Assembly: GCA_036493895.1 (NCBI GenBank) | Contig: DASXOZ010000041.1 | Location: 86,054 to 138,403 of the forward strand | Direction: 5' to 3' | Source: Candidatus Binatia bacterium | GTDB lineage: Bacteria > Desulfobacterota > Binatia > UBA1149 > CAITLU01 | DNA length: 52,350 nt | Shown here: one piece after another, positions 36,646-45,355 of the stretch | How positions within the stretch are numbered: the stretch's first letter is position 1 | Layout of the letters: the number at the start of each line of letters is the position of its first letter | Program-made: the position numbers and the translations under genes | Notes under the pieces: generated by a model | Databases searched by the model: none | Told to the model about the DNA's origin: nothing | The model's input: only the letters and a program-made list of their open reading frames with translations

Positions 36646-36695
36646 CGCGCGCGTTCGCGCGCGATTGCGTCCGCGCGCGTTCGCGCGCGATTGCG
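36646..36695. repeat. GC-alternating direct repeat between convergent genes
   Basis: A 24-base unit, CGCGCGCGTTCGCGCGCG then ATTGCG, is repeated at 36646-36669 and 36672-36695 (period 26). The alternating CG tracts can pair with one another and may form hairpins that end transcription from both sides; no T run is present. Confidence 0.7.
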
Positions 36696-36728
36696 CGCAC
36701 GCCCTCAGTCGGCCGTCACGCCCCGCGA

Positions 36729-38495
36729 TCAGTCGCCCTTCTCGTCCGGCGCCGCAGGCTCGTCGCCCGCTTTCTTGTCAGCGTTCCCCGAATCCGCCGG
36801 CTTGCCCGGATTCGCCGGAGCAGGCTTGGCCGGCGCCGCCTGGCCTTTGTCCTCGGGCCAATTGTCGAGCGCGTTCGGCACCACAACCTGGCCCGTAGGC
36901 GCAGCCGGCACTCCGCCATTTCGCGACGGCGGTGACGGCGGCGTGCCGGGGATCCCCGGGGTGCCTGCCATTCCTGGCGGCATCGCTCCCGGCGCACTGC
37001 CTGGAGCCCGCGACTGCCCGGGCCGGGTCGCTGCTCCGGCTCCGGCTGCCCCCGGCCCCTGCGTCTTGTCCTGCGCGCGAGGCGCCGCGCCGTCGACATA
37101 ACCGAGGCCGCGCAGAGACTCCCACGTCGATTTGTCGACCGGTTTGTCGGTGGAGGCGCGCGGGTTCTTCTCCCAAGTAGGGATCGAAGACGGCGGGCGG
37201 CCGACCATCTCGACGACTTCGGAGAACACCTTGCCGTCCATGTCCTGCCCAACCGGCATGTTCAGCAGGTAAAGCAGCGTCGGCGTCACGTCTTCGATGA
37301 ACTTCGGAAGCCCGGTCTTCTGCGTGATCTTCGGCCCCGAGACGATGTAGATCCCGTCCGGATTGTGCGTTCCGATGGCCTTTTCCGGATCGGTCGACGA
37401 CTGGAAACCGTGGTCGGACACGATGACGACGTACGGGGTGCCTTTGACCTTCGCGAGGATCTTGCCGAGCTCCTCGTCGCTGCGGCGGTACGCGTTGGCG
37501 ACGAAATTCTCGTACTTCTTCGCCTTCTCGCGATCCATGTTCGGGAAATTGTCGGGGTGCGCGTAGCCCCAGTACGGATGCGAGATGCGGTCGACGAACG
37601 TCATGACGTAGAGGAACAGCCTCCAGTCATCGCCCGCGTAAAGCTCGGCGCCCTTGCTCTGGATCGAGAACACCTGGTCGAGGTGGTCGTAGAGCACGTC
37701 GGCCACGTGCTCCTGGTCCCAGCGGCTCCAGCCCGGCCCCTCGGGAATGTACGGCTCGCCGATCTTCGCCGAGACTTCGGAGCGTGCGTTCTTCGGCTCG
37801 CTGGCCACCAGGCCGTCGTCGGTACGGTAGACAGGCGACACGTAGATGTTGTCGTCCGAGTAGTGCATCGCGCGAAGGGTGCCGCGAAAGCTCGGCCGCG
37901 TAGCGATGCGCGCCGGCAGCCACGGCGTCCACTTGCCGACGGGAATCTGCATCACCGCGTCCTTGATCACGCCGGTGTTGTCGCGGTACGGCCCCGAGAC
38001 CTTGCCCTGGTCGAGCTGTTCGGGCGTCAGGAACTCGCCGGTGTTGCCGCCCATCGTCGCGCCGCTCAACGGAAAGCCCGAGAGCATCACGCCCGGGATC
38101 GGGTCGGCCGGCCAGGTGCCGGGGACGTTGAACACGTCCACTTTCTGCTTCTGGTCGCGCATGATCTCCCAGATCGCGTTGACGCGCCGGTTGACCGATT
38201 GCGAAGTCTTCCAGTCCTTGATGCCGTGCTTGCTGAATCCGAATCCGGTGAAGATCGTCGTCCACACGACCGGAGACAGGATTGGAGGGCGGGACTCGAG
38301 AATACCGTGGATGCCGGTGTCGCAGAGCTTCTTCAGGTTGGGAAGCTCGCCGGCTTCCATCATCGGCTCGATGACGGTCCAGGTACCCCCGTCGATCCCG
38401 AGCACGATGACCCGCGGAGTCTGGGCGTTGTCGCCGGAAGTGCACGAGGCCGCCAGCAGCGCTGCGGCGCAAACGACAAGGAAACCGCGTTTCAT
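36729..38495 (-). CDS. Alkaline-phosphatase-superfamily lipoprotein (phosphodiesterase/nucleotide pyrophosphatase-like)
   Basis: A 588-residue lipoprotein: signal peptide FLVVCAAALLAASC with lipid-attachment Cys18. The catalytic domain has the metal site VIVLGIDGGTWTVIEPM (Asp35), the nucleophile segment SPVVWTTIFTGFGFSKHGI (Thr79 or Thr80, as in NPP-type enzymes), LYVMTFVDRISHPYWGY and VIVSDHGFQSS. It then has TLLYLLNMPVGQDMDG and the family-typical LRGLGYVDG. The last 130 residues are a Pro/Ala/Gly/Lys-rich linker. The start is ATG at 38495; the upstream ATG at 38543 would place charged residues before the signal peptide. It is divergent from the sulfatase-like gene at 38600, which belongs to the same superfamily. 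Probable role: hydrolysis of phosphate diesters or phosphonates at the cell surface; the substrate is unknown. Confidence 0.88.
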   Translation of the reverse strand: MKRGFLVVCAAALLAASCTSGDNAQTPRVIVLGIDGGTWTVIEPMMEAGELPNLKKLCDTGIHGILESRPPILSPVVWTTIFTGFGFSKHGIKDWKTSQSVNRRVNAIWEIMRDQKQKVDVFNVPGTWPADPIPGVMLSGFPLSGATMGGNTGEFLTPEQLDQGKVSGPYRDNTGVIKDAVMQIPVGKWTPWLPARIATRPSFRGTLRAMHYSDDNIYVSPVYRTDDGLVASEPKNARSEVSAKIGEPYIPEGPGWSRWDQEHVADVLYDHLDQVFSIQSKGAELYAGDDWRLFLYVMTFVDRISHPYWGYAHPDNFPNMDREKAKKYENFVANAYRRSDEELGKILAKVKGTPYVVIVSDHGFQSSTDPEKAIGTHNPDGIYIVSGPKITQKTGLPKFIEDVTPTLLYLLNMPVGQDMDGKVFSEVVEMVGRPPSSIPTWEKNPRASTDKPVDKSTWESLRGLGYVDGAAPRAQDKTQGPGAAGAGAATRPGQSRAPGSAPGAMPPGMAGTPGIPGTPPSPPSRNGGVPAAPTGQVVVPNALDNWPEDKGQAAPAKPAPANPGKPADSGNADKKAGDEPAAPDEKGD

Positions 38496-38599
38496 TCTTC
38501 GGCTTATTTCCTGGAGCGGCCCGGGCGGCCGGCCCCGGTACATAGGATACCTAGAGCCCGGCGCCCGAAAAGGCTAGACTAACCCACGAGTTCCCTTCG

Positions 38600-40114
38600 A
38601 TGGCAAATGTCCTTCTGCGTGCGAGCGCCCTGGCCGTCGCGGCCTTCGCCTTGGCCCTGCTTTACCTTCGCTCCCCCGAGTCGGGTGCGCGCGCCGATCG
38701 GCCGCTCTGCGAGCACTGCAACGTCATCCTGATCTCGTTCGACACGGTCCGCTCGGACCATCTCGGCGCTTACGGTTACGAGAGGGCGACGTCGCCGAAC
38801 GTCGATGCGCTGGCGAAGAAGTCCGTCCTGTTCGAGCGCGCAATTTCGCAGGCGCCGTGGACGCTGCCCGCCCACGCCTCGATGCTGAGCGGACTTTACC
38901 CGAGCCGTCTCGGCGTGCTGCGCTATCCGGCAACCCGGATCCTGTCGGACCAGAACACCGTGCTCCCCGAAGTGTTCCGCTCGGCGGGCTACGCAACGGC
39001 GGGTTTTACCGGAGGCGGGTTCGTCTCCTACCACTACGGCTTCGACCGCGGCTTCGACCAGTACATCTCGCGGGGTCGCCGCTACGAGCACAACCTCGAC
39101 TCGACGATCGACTGGCTCGAGGAGCACAAGGACAAGCCGTTCTTCCTGTTCTTCCACGGCTACGACGCGCACCGGCCGTACTACTCGAAGGCGGTCGACA
39201 AAAAGGAGATGGGCCTGCCCGCCGATTCCGACGTCGAGCAGCCGCGCTACTGCCTCCAGGACGACCGCGGCGTGCCCGACGATGCCAAGCGCGAACACAT
39301 CGTGCGTTACTATGATGCCTCGATTCATCACGGTGACCGTGCGATCGGCGTCCTGCTGCAGACCCTCGACCAGCTTCACCTGATGGACAACACCGTGATC
39401 CTGCTCACTTCCGATCACGGCGAAGAGTTCTTCGAGCACGGCAACTGCGACCACGTGCGATTCCTCTACAACGAGTCGATCCACGTTCCGTACATGGTCT
39501 ATATTCCAGGCTTCTCCCCGCAGGGAATGCGCGAAGAAGGGCTCATTCCTGCGTCGATTTCGGTGGCGCGCACGCTTCTCGACATCGTCGGCATCGAGCA
39601 TGCGATGCCGGGCGTGACGCTCCTGCCGATGCTGATGGGCAAGCAGAAGGGCTTTCCGGTGGTCTACAGCGAAGCCGACAGCGCAGCGGGAAGCCTCGGA
39701 AGCCGCGGCCGCGCAATTGCGATCACCAAGCCGACGGTCAAGCTGATCTCGTACATCGAGGAAGGCAACGACGAAGCGTACGATCTCAAGGAAGATCCCG
39801 ACGAGCACCACCCTCTTCCGGAGAAGAATCTGGCGTACCTGCTTCGGCAGACGCTGAGGGCCTGGTCCGATTCGCTAAAGCCCCTGCCCCGGCCCGCAGC
39901 CGAGCCCGACGAGGTCGCGAAAGCCATCGCCGCCGACGACGGCGACGACTCCACCGGAGAGTCGGCCGACAAGCACGACGACCGTCCGAAAGAGTCCGCG
40001 CCGGCCCAGCCGCCGGGACAGGACGGCGACAAGGGCAAGGCGCCGGGCAGGAAGAACCCGAAGATGCCGGAGGATCTGAAGAAGGATCTGAAGTCGCTCG
40101 GTTACCTGCAATAG
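38600..40114 (+). CDS. Sulfatase-like AP-superfamily hydrolase lacking the formylglycine Cys
   Basis: A 504-residue exported or anchored protein. Residues 1-23 are a signal-anchor (ASALAVAAFALALLYL). The first metal site is VILISFDTVRSDHLGAYGY (Asp48), followed by SPNVDALAKKSVLFERAISQAPWTLPAHASMLSGLYPS. Where sulfatases have C/S-x-P-x-R, this protein has T88-L-P-A-H92, so it cannot be formylglycine-modified; Thr may act as nucleophile as in phosphatases of the superfamily. The second metal site is VILLTSDHGEEFFEHG. YDLKEDPDEHHPL and the final LKSLGYLQ are typical of the sulfatase family. A Lys/Asp/Pro-rich linker fills about residues 430-490. It is divergent from the lipoprotein enzyme. The substrate (phosphate or sulfate ester) is open. 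Confidence 0.88.
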   Translation: MANVLLRASALAVAAFALALLYLRSPESGARADRPLCEHCNVILISFDTVRSDHLGAYGYERATSPNVDALAKKSVLFERAISQAPWTLPAHASMLSGLYPSRLGVLRYPATRILSDQNTVLPEVFRSAGYATAGFTGGGFVSYHYGFDRGFDQYISRGRRYEHNLDSTIDWLEEHKDKPFFLFFHGYDAHRPYYSKAVDKKEMGLPADSDVEQPRYCLQDDRGVPDDAKREHIVRYYDASIHHGDRAIGVLLQTLDQLHLMDNTVILLTSDHGEEFFEHGNCDHVRFLYNESIHVPYMVYIPGFSPQGMREEGLIPASISVARTLLDIVGIEHAMPGVTLLPMLMGKQKGFPVVYSEADSAAGSLGSRGRAIAITKPTVKLISYIEEGNDEAYDLKEDPDEHHPLPEKNLAYLLRQTLRAWSDSLKPLPRPAAEPDEVAKAIAADDGDDSTGESADKHDDRPKESAPAQPPGQDGDKGKAPGRKNPKMPEDLKKDLKSLGYLQ

Positions 40115-40280
40115 ATTGCCCCTCCCCTTTGGCGTGGAATTTTCCTTCCCTTTTGTGCACCGACGCACCCGCAATCGAGGCACACCCATATTGCGGCTTC
40201 CGCTCTGCTGCGTGCAGACTGCCCCGGTGCAGGCAACAGCCGTCGCTCCCGGCGAAGCGGGCGCACGAAGTGAGGAGACG

Positions 40281-41195
40281 ATGAAGAAGCGACTTGCGGT
40301 GTGGACTTTATGTTTTGCGGCCGTCTGCGGCTCGGCCCAGACCTCGGCGGCAGCGACGAACGTCGTCGCCGATTACAGATTTCGCCGCGACCTGACGTCC
40401 GACGTCGCCTCCGCGCCGGATCTCACGCCGATCGGCCCCGGCCAGAACTGCTTCGTCATCGACAAGGTCGGCACCCAGCTCCGAAACGTCCTCGAGTTTC
40501 CCACGGGCGACGGCGTCCAGGTGGCGTGGACTGCGCTCGATCCGCTGATCCCGCTGGATCACTACTCGATTGCGTTCCGCTTTCATTTCGACGGGTTCGG
40601 CGGCTACCAGCGCCTGGTGAGCTTTGACGGCGGCGTCGCCGACTGCGGACTCTACTCGATCGGCAACGTGATGACGTTCTTCTGTGGATCCGGCAATACC
40701 AACATCCCGTTTCCGGCCGACGGTTACTACGATGTGGTGTTCACGCGGGCTTCCGGCGGCGTCGTCAACGGCTACATCAACGGCAACCTCGCGCTGCAGT
40801 TCACCGATACGACGGCTCTCTCGGTCATCGGCGTGAACGAAAGTCTGCGCTTCTTCCGGGACAACGAGTGCCCCGCCGCCTGCAATGAGAACCGCTCGGG
40901 GACGGTCTCGCGCATCCGTCTCTACGACGACGCGCTGACGGCCGATCAGGTGACGGCGCTCGAGACCCCGCTCGCTACCACGACGACCATGCTGGAGCCG
41001 ACCTGCGGGGACGCCAACGAATCGGACACGATCACGGCGGCCGACGCCCTGGCCGCGCTGCGCTCGTCGGTCGGCACGGGCTGCTGCAGGATTACCTGCG
41101 ACGTGAACTCGAGCGGATCGGTGACGGCGAGCGATGCGCTGGCGATTTTGAAGAGAGCGGTTGGTCAGGGCGTGACGCTCACCTGTCCGTTCTGA
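40281..41195 (+). CDS. Secreted LamG-like domain protein with dockerin-like pair
   Basis: A 304-residue exported protein with signal peptide LAVWTLCFAAVCGSAQTSAAA. Residues about 28-220 resemble a LamG/concanavalin-like jelly-roll (YRFRRDLTSD, DHYSIAFRFHFDGFGGYQRLVSFDGG, YYDVVFTRASGGVVNGYINGN, SRIRLYDDALTADQV), a fold used for glycan or protein binding. A short Thr linker (ATTTTMLEPT) leads to a dockerin-like pair with loops DANESDTITAAD and DVNSSGSVTASD, each followed by ALxxLxxxVG, and ends at a final Cys-Pro-Phe. The start is ATG at 40281, set by GAGGAG nine bases upstream; the longer frame from 40116 is rejected. The ligand is unknown. It is the last gene before tRNA-Asn and the change in base composition. 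Confidence 0.85.
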   Translation: MKKRLAVWTLCFAAVCGSAQTSAAATNVVADYRFRRDLTSDVASAPDLTPIGPGQNCFVIDKVGTQLRNVLEFPTGDGVQVAWTALDPLIPLDHYSIAFRFHFDGFGGYQRLVSFDGGVADCGLYSIGNVMTFFCGSGNTNIPFPADGYYDVVFTRASGGVVNGYINGNLALQFTDTTALSVIGVNESLRFFRDNECPAACNENRSGTVSRIRLYDDALTADQVTALETPLATTTTMLEPTCGDANESDTITAADALAALRSSVGTGCCRITCDVNSSGSVTASDALAILKRAVGQGVTLTCPF

Positions 41196-41340
41196 GCGGG
41201 TCGCCGCGTCGCGCGGAGCGCCGCGTGGTTTGCGCCGGTCTTCTCACCCGGCCCCGTTTCCGGGCTTTTGCTGCGGCTGCGGGCCGGATTTTCCGCACGC
41301 CTGGTCCGGCCGGAATGGAGCGGCTGGCTGCCCGGGCCAA

Positions 41341-41368
41341 TTGCCCCGGCGCGAGGCTCCGGTATAAG
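41341..41368 (+). promoter_or_regulatory. Sigma70-type promoter of tRNA-Asn
   Basis: TTGCCC (41341-41346) and TATAAG (41363-41368) with a 16-base spacer, the -10 box ending 10 bases before the tRNA. The spacing is the same as in the tRNA-Leu promoter of this window. Confidence 0.65.
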
Positions 41369-41378
41369 CTTGCCGGAT

Positions 41379-41454
41379 TCCCCGGTAGCTCAGTCGGTAG
41401 AGCGGGTGGCTGTTAACCACCATGTCGCTGGTTCGAGTCCGGCCCGGGGAGCCA
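41379..41454 (+). tRNA. tRNA-Asn (anticodon GTT)
   Basis: A 76-base cloverleaf with encoded CCA: acceptor TCCCCGG/CCGGGGA, discriminator G, D-arm TAGCTCAGTCGGTAGAGC, anticodon stem GGTGG/CCACC with loop CTGTTAA (anticodon GTT), and T-arm GCTGGTTCGAGTCCGGC. It marks the left edge of the compositionally different region; tRNA-Asn is a common integration target. I found no second copy of its 3' end within the window. Confidence 0.97.
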
Positions 41455-41514
41455 AATCCTCGCCAGACCAAATCTCTCTCTGCGGATGGTCCGCGCCGCC
41501 TCCTTACCAGGAGC

Positions 41515-41727
41515 GGCGCGAAATCCTCGTGATGTCGCGAGGGTTTGCGAGTTCGAGCAGCCGAGACTCGACGCCAACCTGTTAACCAGGGCGGCCGCAG
41601 AGAGCGCCGATCCGAAGGGATTCAGGGCAATTTTCGCTCTCAGAAGGCCTCTCCGGGGAGAGATTCCTGAGAGTGGTTAACTGATTGTGTTAACCACGCA
41701 CCTTGAGAGCGTCGGCTGGTTAACAGG
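41515..41727 (+). repeat. Structured GTTAAC repeat, copy 1 (complete form)
   Basis: The stretch 41455-41813 between tRNA-Asn and the propeller gene holds no gene but contains the fullest copy of an island-specific repeat. It has a hairpin at about 41521-41545 (AAATCCTCG / CGAGGGTTT), a strong nested hairpin at 41638-41674 (CTCTCAG ... CTCTCC / GGGGAGAG ... CTGAGAG), and a perfect inner inverted repeat GTGGTTAAC/GTTAACCAC (41673-41681, 41689-41697). An outer inverted repeat CCTGTTAACCAG/CTGGTTAACAGG lies at 41578-41589 and 41716-41727. Copy 3 aligns to the left two thirds and copy 2 to the right third. The GTTAAC core also occurs in the anticodon arm of the adjacent tRNA-Asn. Confidence 0.8.
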
Positions 41728-41813
41728 ATGCCGCGGTTCAGCGGATGCGACGAGTCAGACCCACCAACAATTCGCTTCCGCCAGCCGAGCACCGATCAAT
41801 AGCCGGTGCGTCT

Positions 41814-43676
41814 CTAGTCAGATCGACCGCTAAACCGGTCTGACTCGTTAATATCGGCCGCGGAGAATTGCGCCTCCCAGCACTGATTGTTCTCGATATT
41901 GATGAGCTGCGCGATCACAGATGGGTCCAATGCGAACGGCATTACGGGCGGAGCGAGCGCGGCTCCTGCTGCCGACACACCGATCGCCGCCTCTCCGCCT
42001 TGCGTCGCGCTGAGGACCAGCTTCTTCATCGGGCCATTGCGTTCATCAGGATCCCGATAGCGGAACCCCGACCCTGCGTGCTGCCAGCAACTGCCGCCGG
42101 CGCACTGGGATCCCGCGGCTGCGTCAATTTCAGATACGTTGCGAATGGTCCCCTCAACGCTGGAGTACAGACACAGGACATAGTTACTCGATGTCGTCGG
42201 GTCGCCAAAGTCCGAAGGAATCGTCCCGGCACTGGATCTCCATTTCCAGGACAACTTGTCGTGACCGCCGGGCGGATTGTTCAGATCCAGACTCGAGTCC
42301 TGGGCTGCCGTCGGCACCCGGCAGCCCACCAGCGGAACTGTCGGGCAGTCGTTATGGGAACGTGCAAAAAAGACATCGTAATCGCTGCCGATCGTGTCAT
42401 TCAGAGAATTTGTCGATGTCCAGACGAGGATGCTCGTGCCGTTTTGCGCCGTTTCGAGATCGGGCAGGAAGTCCAGATTTCGCCAGGGGAATCCGCCCGT
42501 TGGTGGTGAATTGTCACGCGAGGCGTTGACGTTTATCGCCGCGGGGTCGGTCCACGATAAGCCTGCGTCGAACGAACGAACGCCGACGAGATCCCCTTCT
42601 TGACCGATTGTCCCGCCAAGACTGTCAAATGCTTGAGTCCACACCACCTGCCACACGCCGCCGTCGTATCGCACCCGTGGAGCTTGGCGCTGTCCGAAAG
42701 TCGTTAGCGCAGGGACTCCACCAATAGCGGTTCCAGCGCTCCACGTATTCCCATTGTCACTAGAACGAGCGGCCGCAATGTCGTAGTCGAAGTTGCTTTG
42801 ATCGGCACCTGGAATGGCCGACGTCGTGTCCCAGACAACGATCCAAGTGCCCGCACCATCGGTCGCGAGATCTGGCCTAGATGCGTCACCCTGATTGGAA
42901 CCACCGAGTTGGATTGCGGAACTCCATGTGGCACCCGCATCGCTCGATACCGACATTTTAATTCGATCGAATCCGTCGCACCATGTAGCAATCCACCTAC
43001 CCGCGTGGTCTGTAGCCAAACGAGCGTCGAAGCCAAGAACCGTGTCGCCGACGTAGAGAAATGAGGCCGTTGACCAGGTTACCCCGTCGTCGTTTGAGTG
43101 CGATAGCTCCAACCCCCACTGGGTACTCGTGGGCGTTGGATTTACGAGCCACATCGCCATCCAGTATCCATTGGTGTCGGCGACAATTCTGAGGTCGAGA
43201 GCGTTCGAAGTGAGGCCATCGATCCTGAGCGGATCGGACCACGTCGCTCCGGCGTCAGTCGATCGGACGACCTCGACTTCATCTACGTCGCCGTGAAGCC
43301 CGGCAATCCAGGTGCCCTGCCCGTTGGTGGCAATGGCTTGGCCCTGAGCGTCTTGGGTCGCTGCATCAGAGTTAAGGATTGCCAGTGGAGACCAGGTGCG
43401 CCCATCGTCGGTCGAACGAGAGAAGACCGCATCCTCTCCGAAGGTGCCGGGAGTCACGCCGACCGCCGGATCGCTGGAGGACCACACTGTCACCCAGTTT
43501 CCTAGTCCGTCTCCAGCCACGGCAGGGAAGACGTCATCAATGACATTGGTCGGAGGATCCGTCGCTGCGTTGGAAGCGAGGGGACGAGGCGCGTCGAACA
43601 TCATGAGGGCGTAGCTTGGCCGCACCAAGCAGAGCGCGACTAGGCTACTCAGAATATGAAAATAGACGCGGGTCAC
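41814..43676 (-). CDS. Secreted six-Asp-box (BNR) beta-propeller protein, sialidase-like fold
   Basis: A 620-residue exported protein. The N-terminus is a signal peptide (FHILSSLVALCLVRPSYA). Six Asp-boxes of the form S-x-D-x-G-x-[TS]-W are seen (STDDGRTW, STDAGATW, SNDDGVTW, SSDAGATW, SSDNGNTW, SFDAGLSW), each followed by a beta-rich blade ending in W-x-x-x-W, which predicts a six-bladed propeller of the sialidase/BNR type. I see no complete sialidase Arg triad or FRIP motif, so enzymatic activity is doubtful. A Cys-containing C-terminal region (CPTVPLVGCRVP, GSQCAGGSCWQHAGSGF) follows. The start is GTG at 43676 with no clear ribosome-binding site. Base composition is less GC-rich than the core genes before tRNA-Asn. 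Confidence 0.82.
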   Translation of the reverse strand: MTRVYFHILSSLVALCLVRPSYALMMFDAPRPLASNAATDPPTNVIDDVFPAVAGDGLGNWVTVWSSSDPAVGVTPGTFGEDAVFSRSTDDGRTWSPLAILNSDAATQDAQGQAIATNGQGTWIAGLHGDVDEVEVVRSTDAGATWSDPLRIDGLTSNALDLRIVADTNGYWMAMWLVNPTPTSTQWGLELSHSNDDGVTWSTASFLYVGDTVLGFDARLATDHAGRWIATWCDGFDRIKMSVSSDAGATWSSAIQLGGSNQGDASRPDLATDGAGTWIVVWDTTSAIPGADQSNFDYDIAAARSSDNGNTWSAGTAIGGVPALTTFGQRQAPRVRYDGGVWQVVWTQAFDSLGGTIGQEGDLVGVRSFDAGLSWTDPAAINVNASRDNSPPTGGFPWRNLDFLPDLETAQNGTSILVWTSTNSLNDTIGSDYDVFFARSHNDCPTVPLVGCRVPTAAQDSSLDLNNPPGGHDKLSWKWRSSAGTIPSDFGDPTTSSNYVLCLYSSVEGTIRNVSEIDAAAGSQCAGGSCWQHAGSGFRYRDPDERNGPMKKLVLSATQGGEAAIGVSAAGAALAPPVMPFALDPSVIAQLINIENNQCWEAQFSAADINESDRFSGRSD

Positions 43677-43748
43677 GCGGAGACCGATCGGCCTGAAAGA
43701 GAGCGTGGCGCCATCCCACGTCGACTCCGAAATTCACTAGCCACTCGC

Positions 43749-43768
43749 AAGCACCGTTCGCGGTGCTT
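43749..43768. other. Perfect hairpin with TTCG loop in a divergent spacer
   Basis: AAGCACCG-TTCG-CGGTGCTT, an 8-bp perfect stem with a TTCG tetraloop, lies about 75 bases upstream of the propeller gene start and within the 238-base spacer to the divergent gene at 43915. It could be a terminator relic, a regulatory hairpin in the 5' leader, or a small repeat; nothing else is recognised in this spacer. Confidence 0.5.
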
Positions 43769-43914
43769 ATGTCTTTACAACTCACGGCATGCAAGTGGTC
43801 TACATGCCCATCGTCACAGGGAGGCCGATCTATGAGAGTCAACGGATTGAGGAAGCCTACAGCCTAGCTTCAATGCCTGCCGCGGGTTATTCCAGACGGT
43901 CGGCGGAATAGACG

Positions 43915-44442
43915 ATGAAGCTCCCTGTCTTGCCCCAACCTGACGCGGGAACTGTTGCCAGCGAGTTACGCCAGTGGCGTCGCTGGAAACACGAATATTC
44001 TCAAGGCGGGACGATTCATTCCCAGCTTCCGGGGCCGGTAGAGAAGTCGTCAATCATAGCCATTCTATTCGGACTCGCTCTCCGCCCTCCAATCTTTGCG
44101 GTGGGTTGGCTCGCGCAGAGGACGGGACTCTCTTGGCTCCGTCAGCGCTGTGCGACCTTGCGCGTTCAGACCGACCGGTTGGTCCTCTGTCGAGCGGCCT
44201 GCTCGTTGAACCACGCGCTTTCGGAGCTCGGTCTTTCGCTCATGGATCGAGACGAGATCGCGATGGCGGTGGAGTGTCTCGGAATGTCGTCGCGGGTACA
44301 CCCGTGTCCACACAACATGAGCTTCGGACTGAGCACTCGACTCTGGAGCGCGCTGGCGGGCATTCCTGAGGCGGAGGATGCACGTAAAGAGTACGAGACG
44401 GTGGCCCGTGGGTTCGCGGCAGGATTCGGCGCTATCGATTGA
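43915..44442 (+). CDS. Hypothetical protein with one possible membrane segment
   Basis: The 175-residue product has no family that I recognise. Residues about 46-66 (SIIAILFGLALRPPIFAVGWLA) could span a membrane. The C-terminal half (LNHALSELGLSLMDRDEIAMAVECLGMSS, LWSALAGIPEAEDARKEYETVA) is helical with TPR-like spacing. The start is ATG at 43915 with GGCGGAA upstream. It lies between the propeller gene and the Sel1-repeat gene. Codon use is plausible for the island, but shorter ORFs overlap on the other strand, so the call is moderate. The following 180 bases to 44623 hold nothing clear. Confidence 0.5.
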   Translation: MKLPVLPQPDAGTVASELRQWRRWKHEYSQGGTIHSQLPGPVEKSSIIAILFGLALRPPIFAVGWLAQRTGLSWLRQRCATLRVQTDRLVLCRAACSLNHALSELGLSLMDRDEIAMAVECLGMSSRVHPCPHNMSFGLSTRLWSALAGIPEAEDARKEYETVARGFAAGFGAID

Positions 44443-44623
44443 TCGGCGGCATGACGCAACGCTACGCATCCCGCAGCAACAAACCTCGGCAGCCCCCCTT
44501 TTTGATCCCAGTCGGCTCGAGCGCGCCATGCTACTCCGGCAACGCCGAGCACGGCTGCAGAGCCGCAGCGAATTTCGCGCGGGTCACGATGATGCGGACC
44601 AAGTCGCTCGGATTCGATTGATA

Positions 44624-45208
44624 CTACATGGGCGCAAGGTTGGGATCCTTCGAATCATCGCTAACGAACCTGACGGCCAGCACAGGAACGGAGGCAAAGA
44701 ACAGGAGTGCACGCGCAAAGGCGAGGACGCCGTTTCGACCACTGAGGTCGCGCCGGGCTATCCATCGTTGCGCGAATAGGTGACCGCCTTCAGCTGCCAT
44801 CTTCATGTAACGCTCCGCGATACATTCATCGCGACAAACTCCACGGCCCTGGCTGTACATCCAGCCGAGCCGATAGCCCGCCGGCGCGTATCCCTGATCA
44901 AAAGCGCGGTTAAACCAGCCCACAGCTTCCGCATCTCGGTGTTCTCGCACCAAAAGGCTTCCCAAGTAGTACTGACCAACTCTGTACCCCGTCTCCGCCG
45001 CAGCGGAGTACAGCCGTTCCGCCTTCAGCGTATCGACGGCGACTCCCTTTCCGATGTCGTGAATCCACCCCAGGGTCACCTGAGAAAACTGCTCACCGGC
45101 GGCGCTGAGGTTCTCCAGTTCGAGAATCGCTTCGGAAATACGGCCCTCGTCAAGGAGACGCCGTGCGGCAAGCGCCTGCCTGTAGAGAACATCGGAACCG
45201 TTATCCAT
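44624..45208 (-). CDS. Sel1-like repeat protein
   Basis: A 194-residue alpha-solenoid protein. Three or four Sel1-like (TPR-type) repeats are visible: QVTLGWIHDIGKGVAVDTLKAERLYSAAAETGY, QYYLGSLLVREHRDAEAVGWFNRAFDQGY, GYRLGWMYSQGRGVCRDECIAERYMKMAAEGG, with the usual A-x-x-x-L-G-x-x-Y and G-x-G-V features. A hydrophobic C-terminal stretch (VLAFARALLFFASVPVLAVRF) may anchor it in the membrane. The start is uncertain: ATG at 45208 is adopted; a TTG at 45307 would add 33 residues without family support. Sel1 proteins commonly act in protein-protein contacts; the partner is unknown. Confidence 0.72.
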   Translation of the reverse strand: MDNGSDVLYRQALAARRLLDEGRISEAILELENLSAAGEQFSQVTLGWIHDIGKGVAVDTLKAERLYSAAAETGYRVGQYYLGSLLVREHRDAEAVGWFNRAFDQGYAPAGYRLGWMYSQGRGVCRDECIAERYMKMAAEGGHLFAQRWIARRDLSGRNGVLAFARALLFFASVPVLAVRFVSDDSKDPNLAPM

Positions 45209-45355
45209 CCAGTTGGTGCTCAATCCGGGTTCCAAAAAGTTCCAAGACCAAAACGTCCAGAGATGCGCTATCCGACTTCGCCGGTCGGCATGATATGCCG
45301 CGCTCAAGCTCCACAGAAGTGACAGTGCGAGAGCTCGCTCGGGGCCACCAGTGCC

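Noticed and set aside
36646..36695. CRISPR-like or direct-repeat array
   Set aside because: Only two units with a 2-base gap, no spacers and no cas genes. The other tandem repeats are either inside genes or REP-like, so no CRISPR array is present in the window.
41814..43676. Annotation as active sialidase
   Set aside because: Six Asp-boxes define the propeller, but I could not find the FRIP motif or a convincing catalytic Arg triad, Tyr and Glu.
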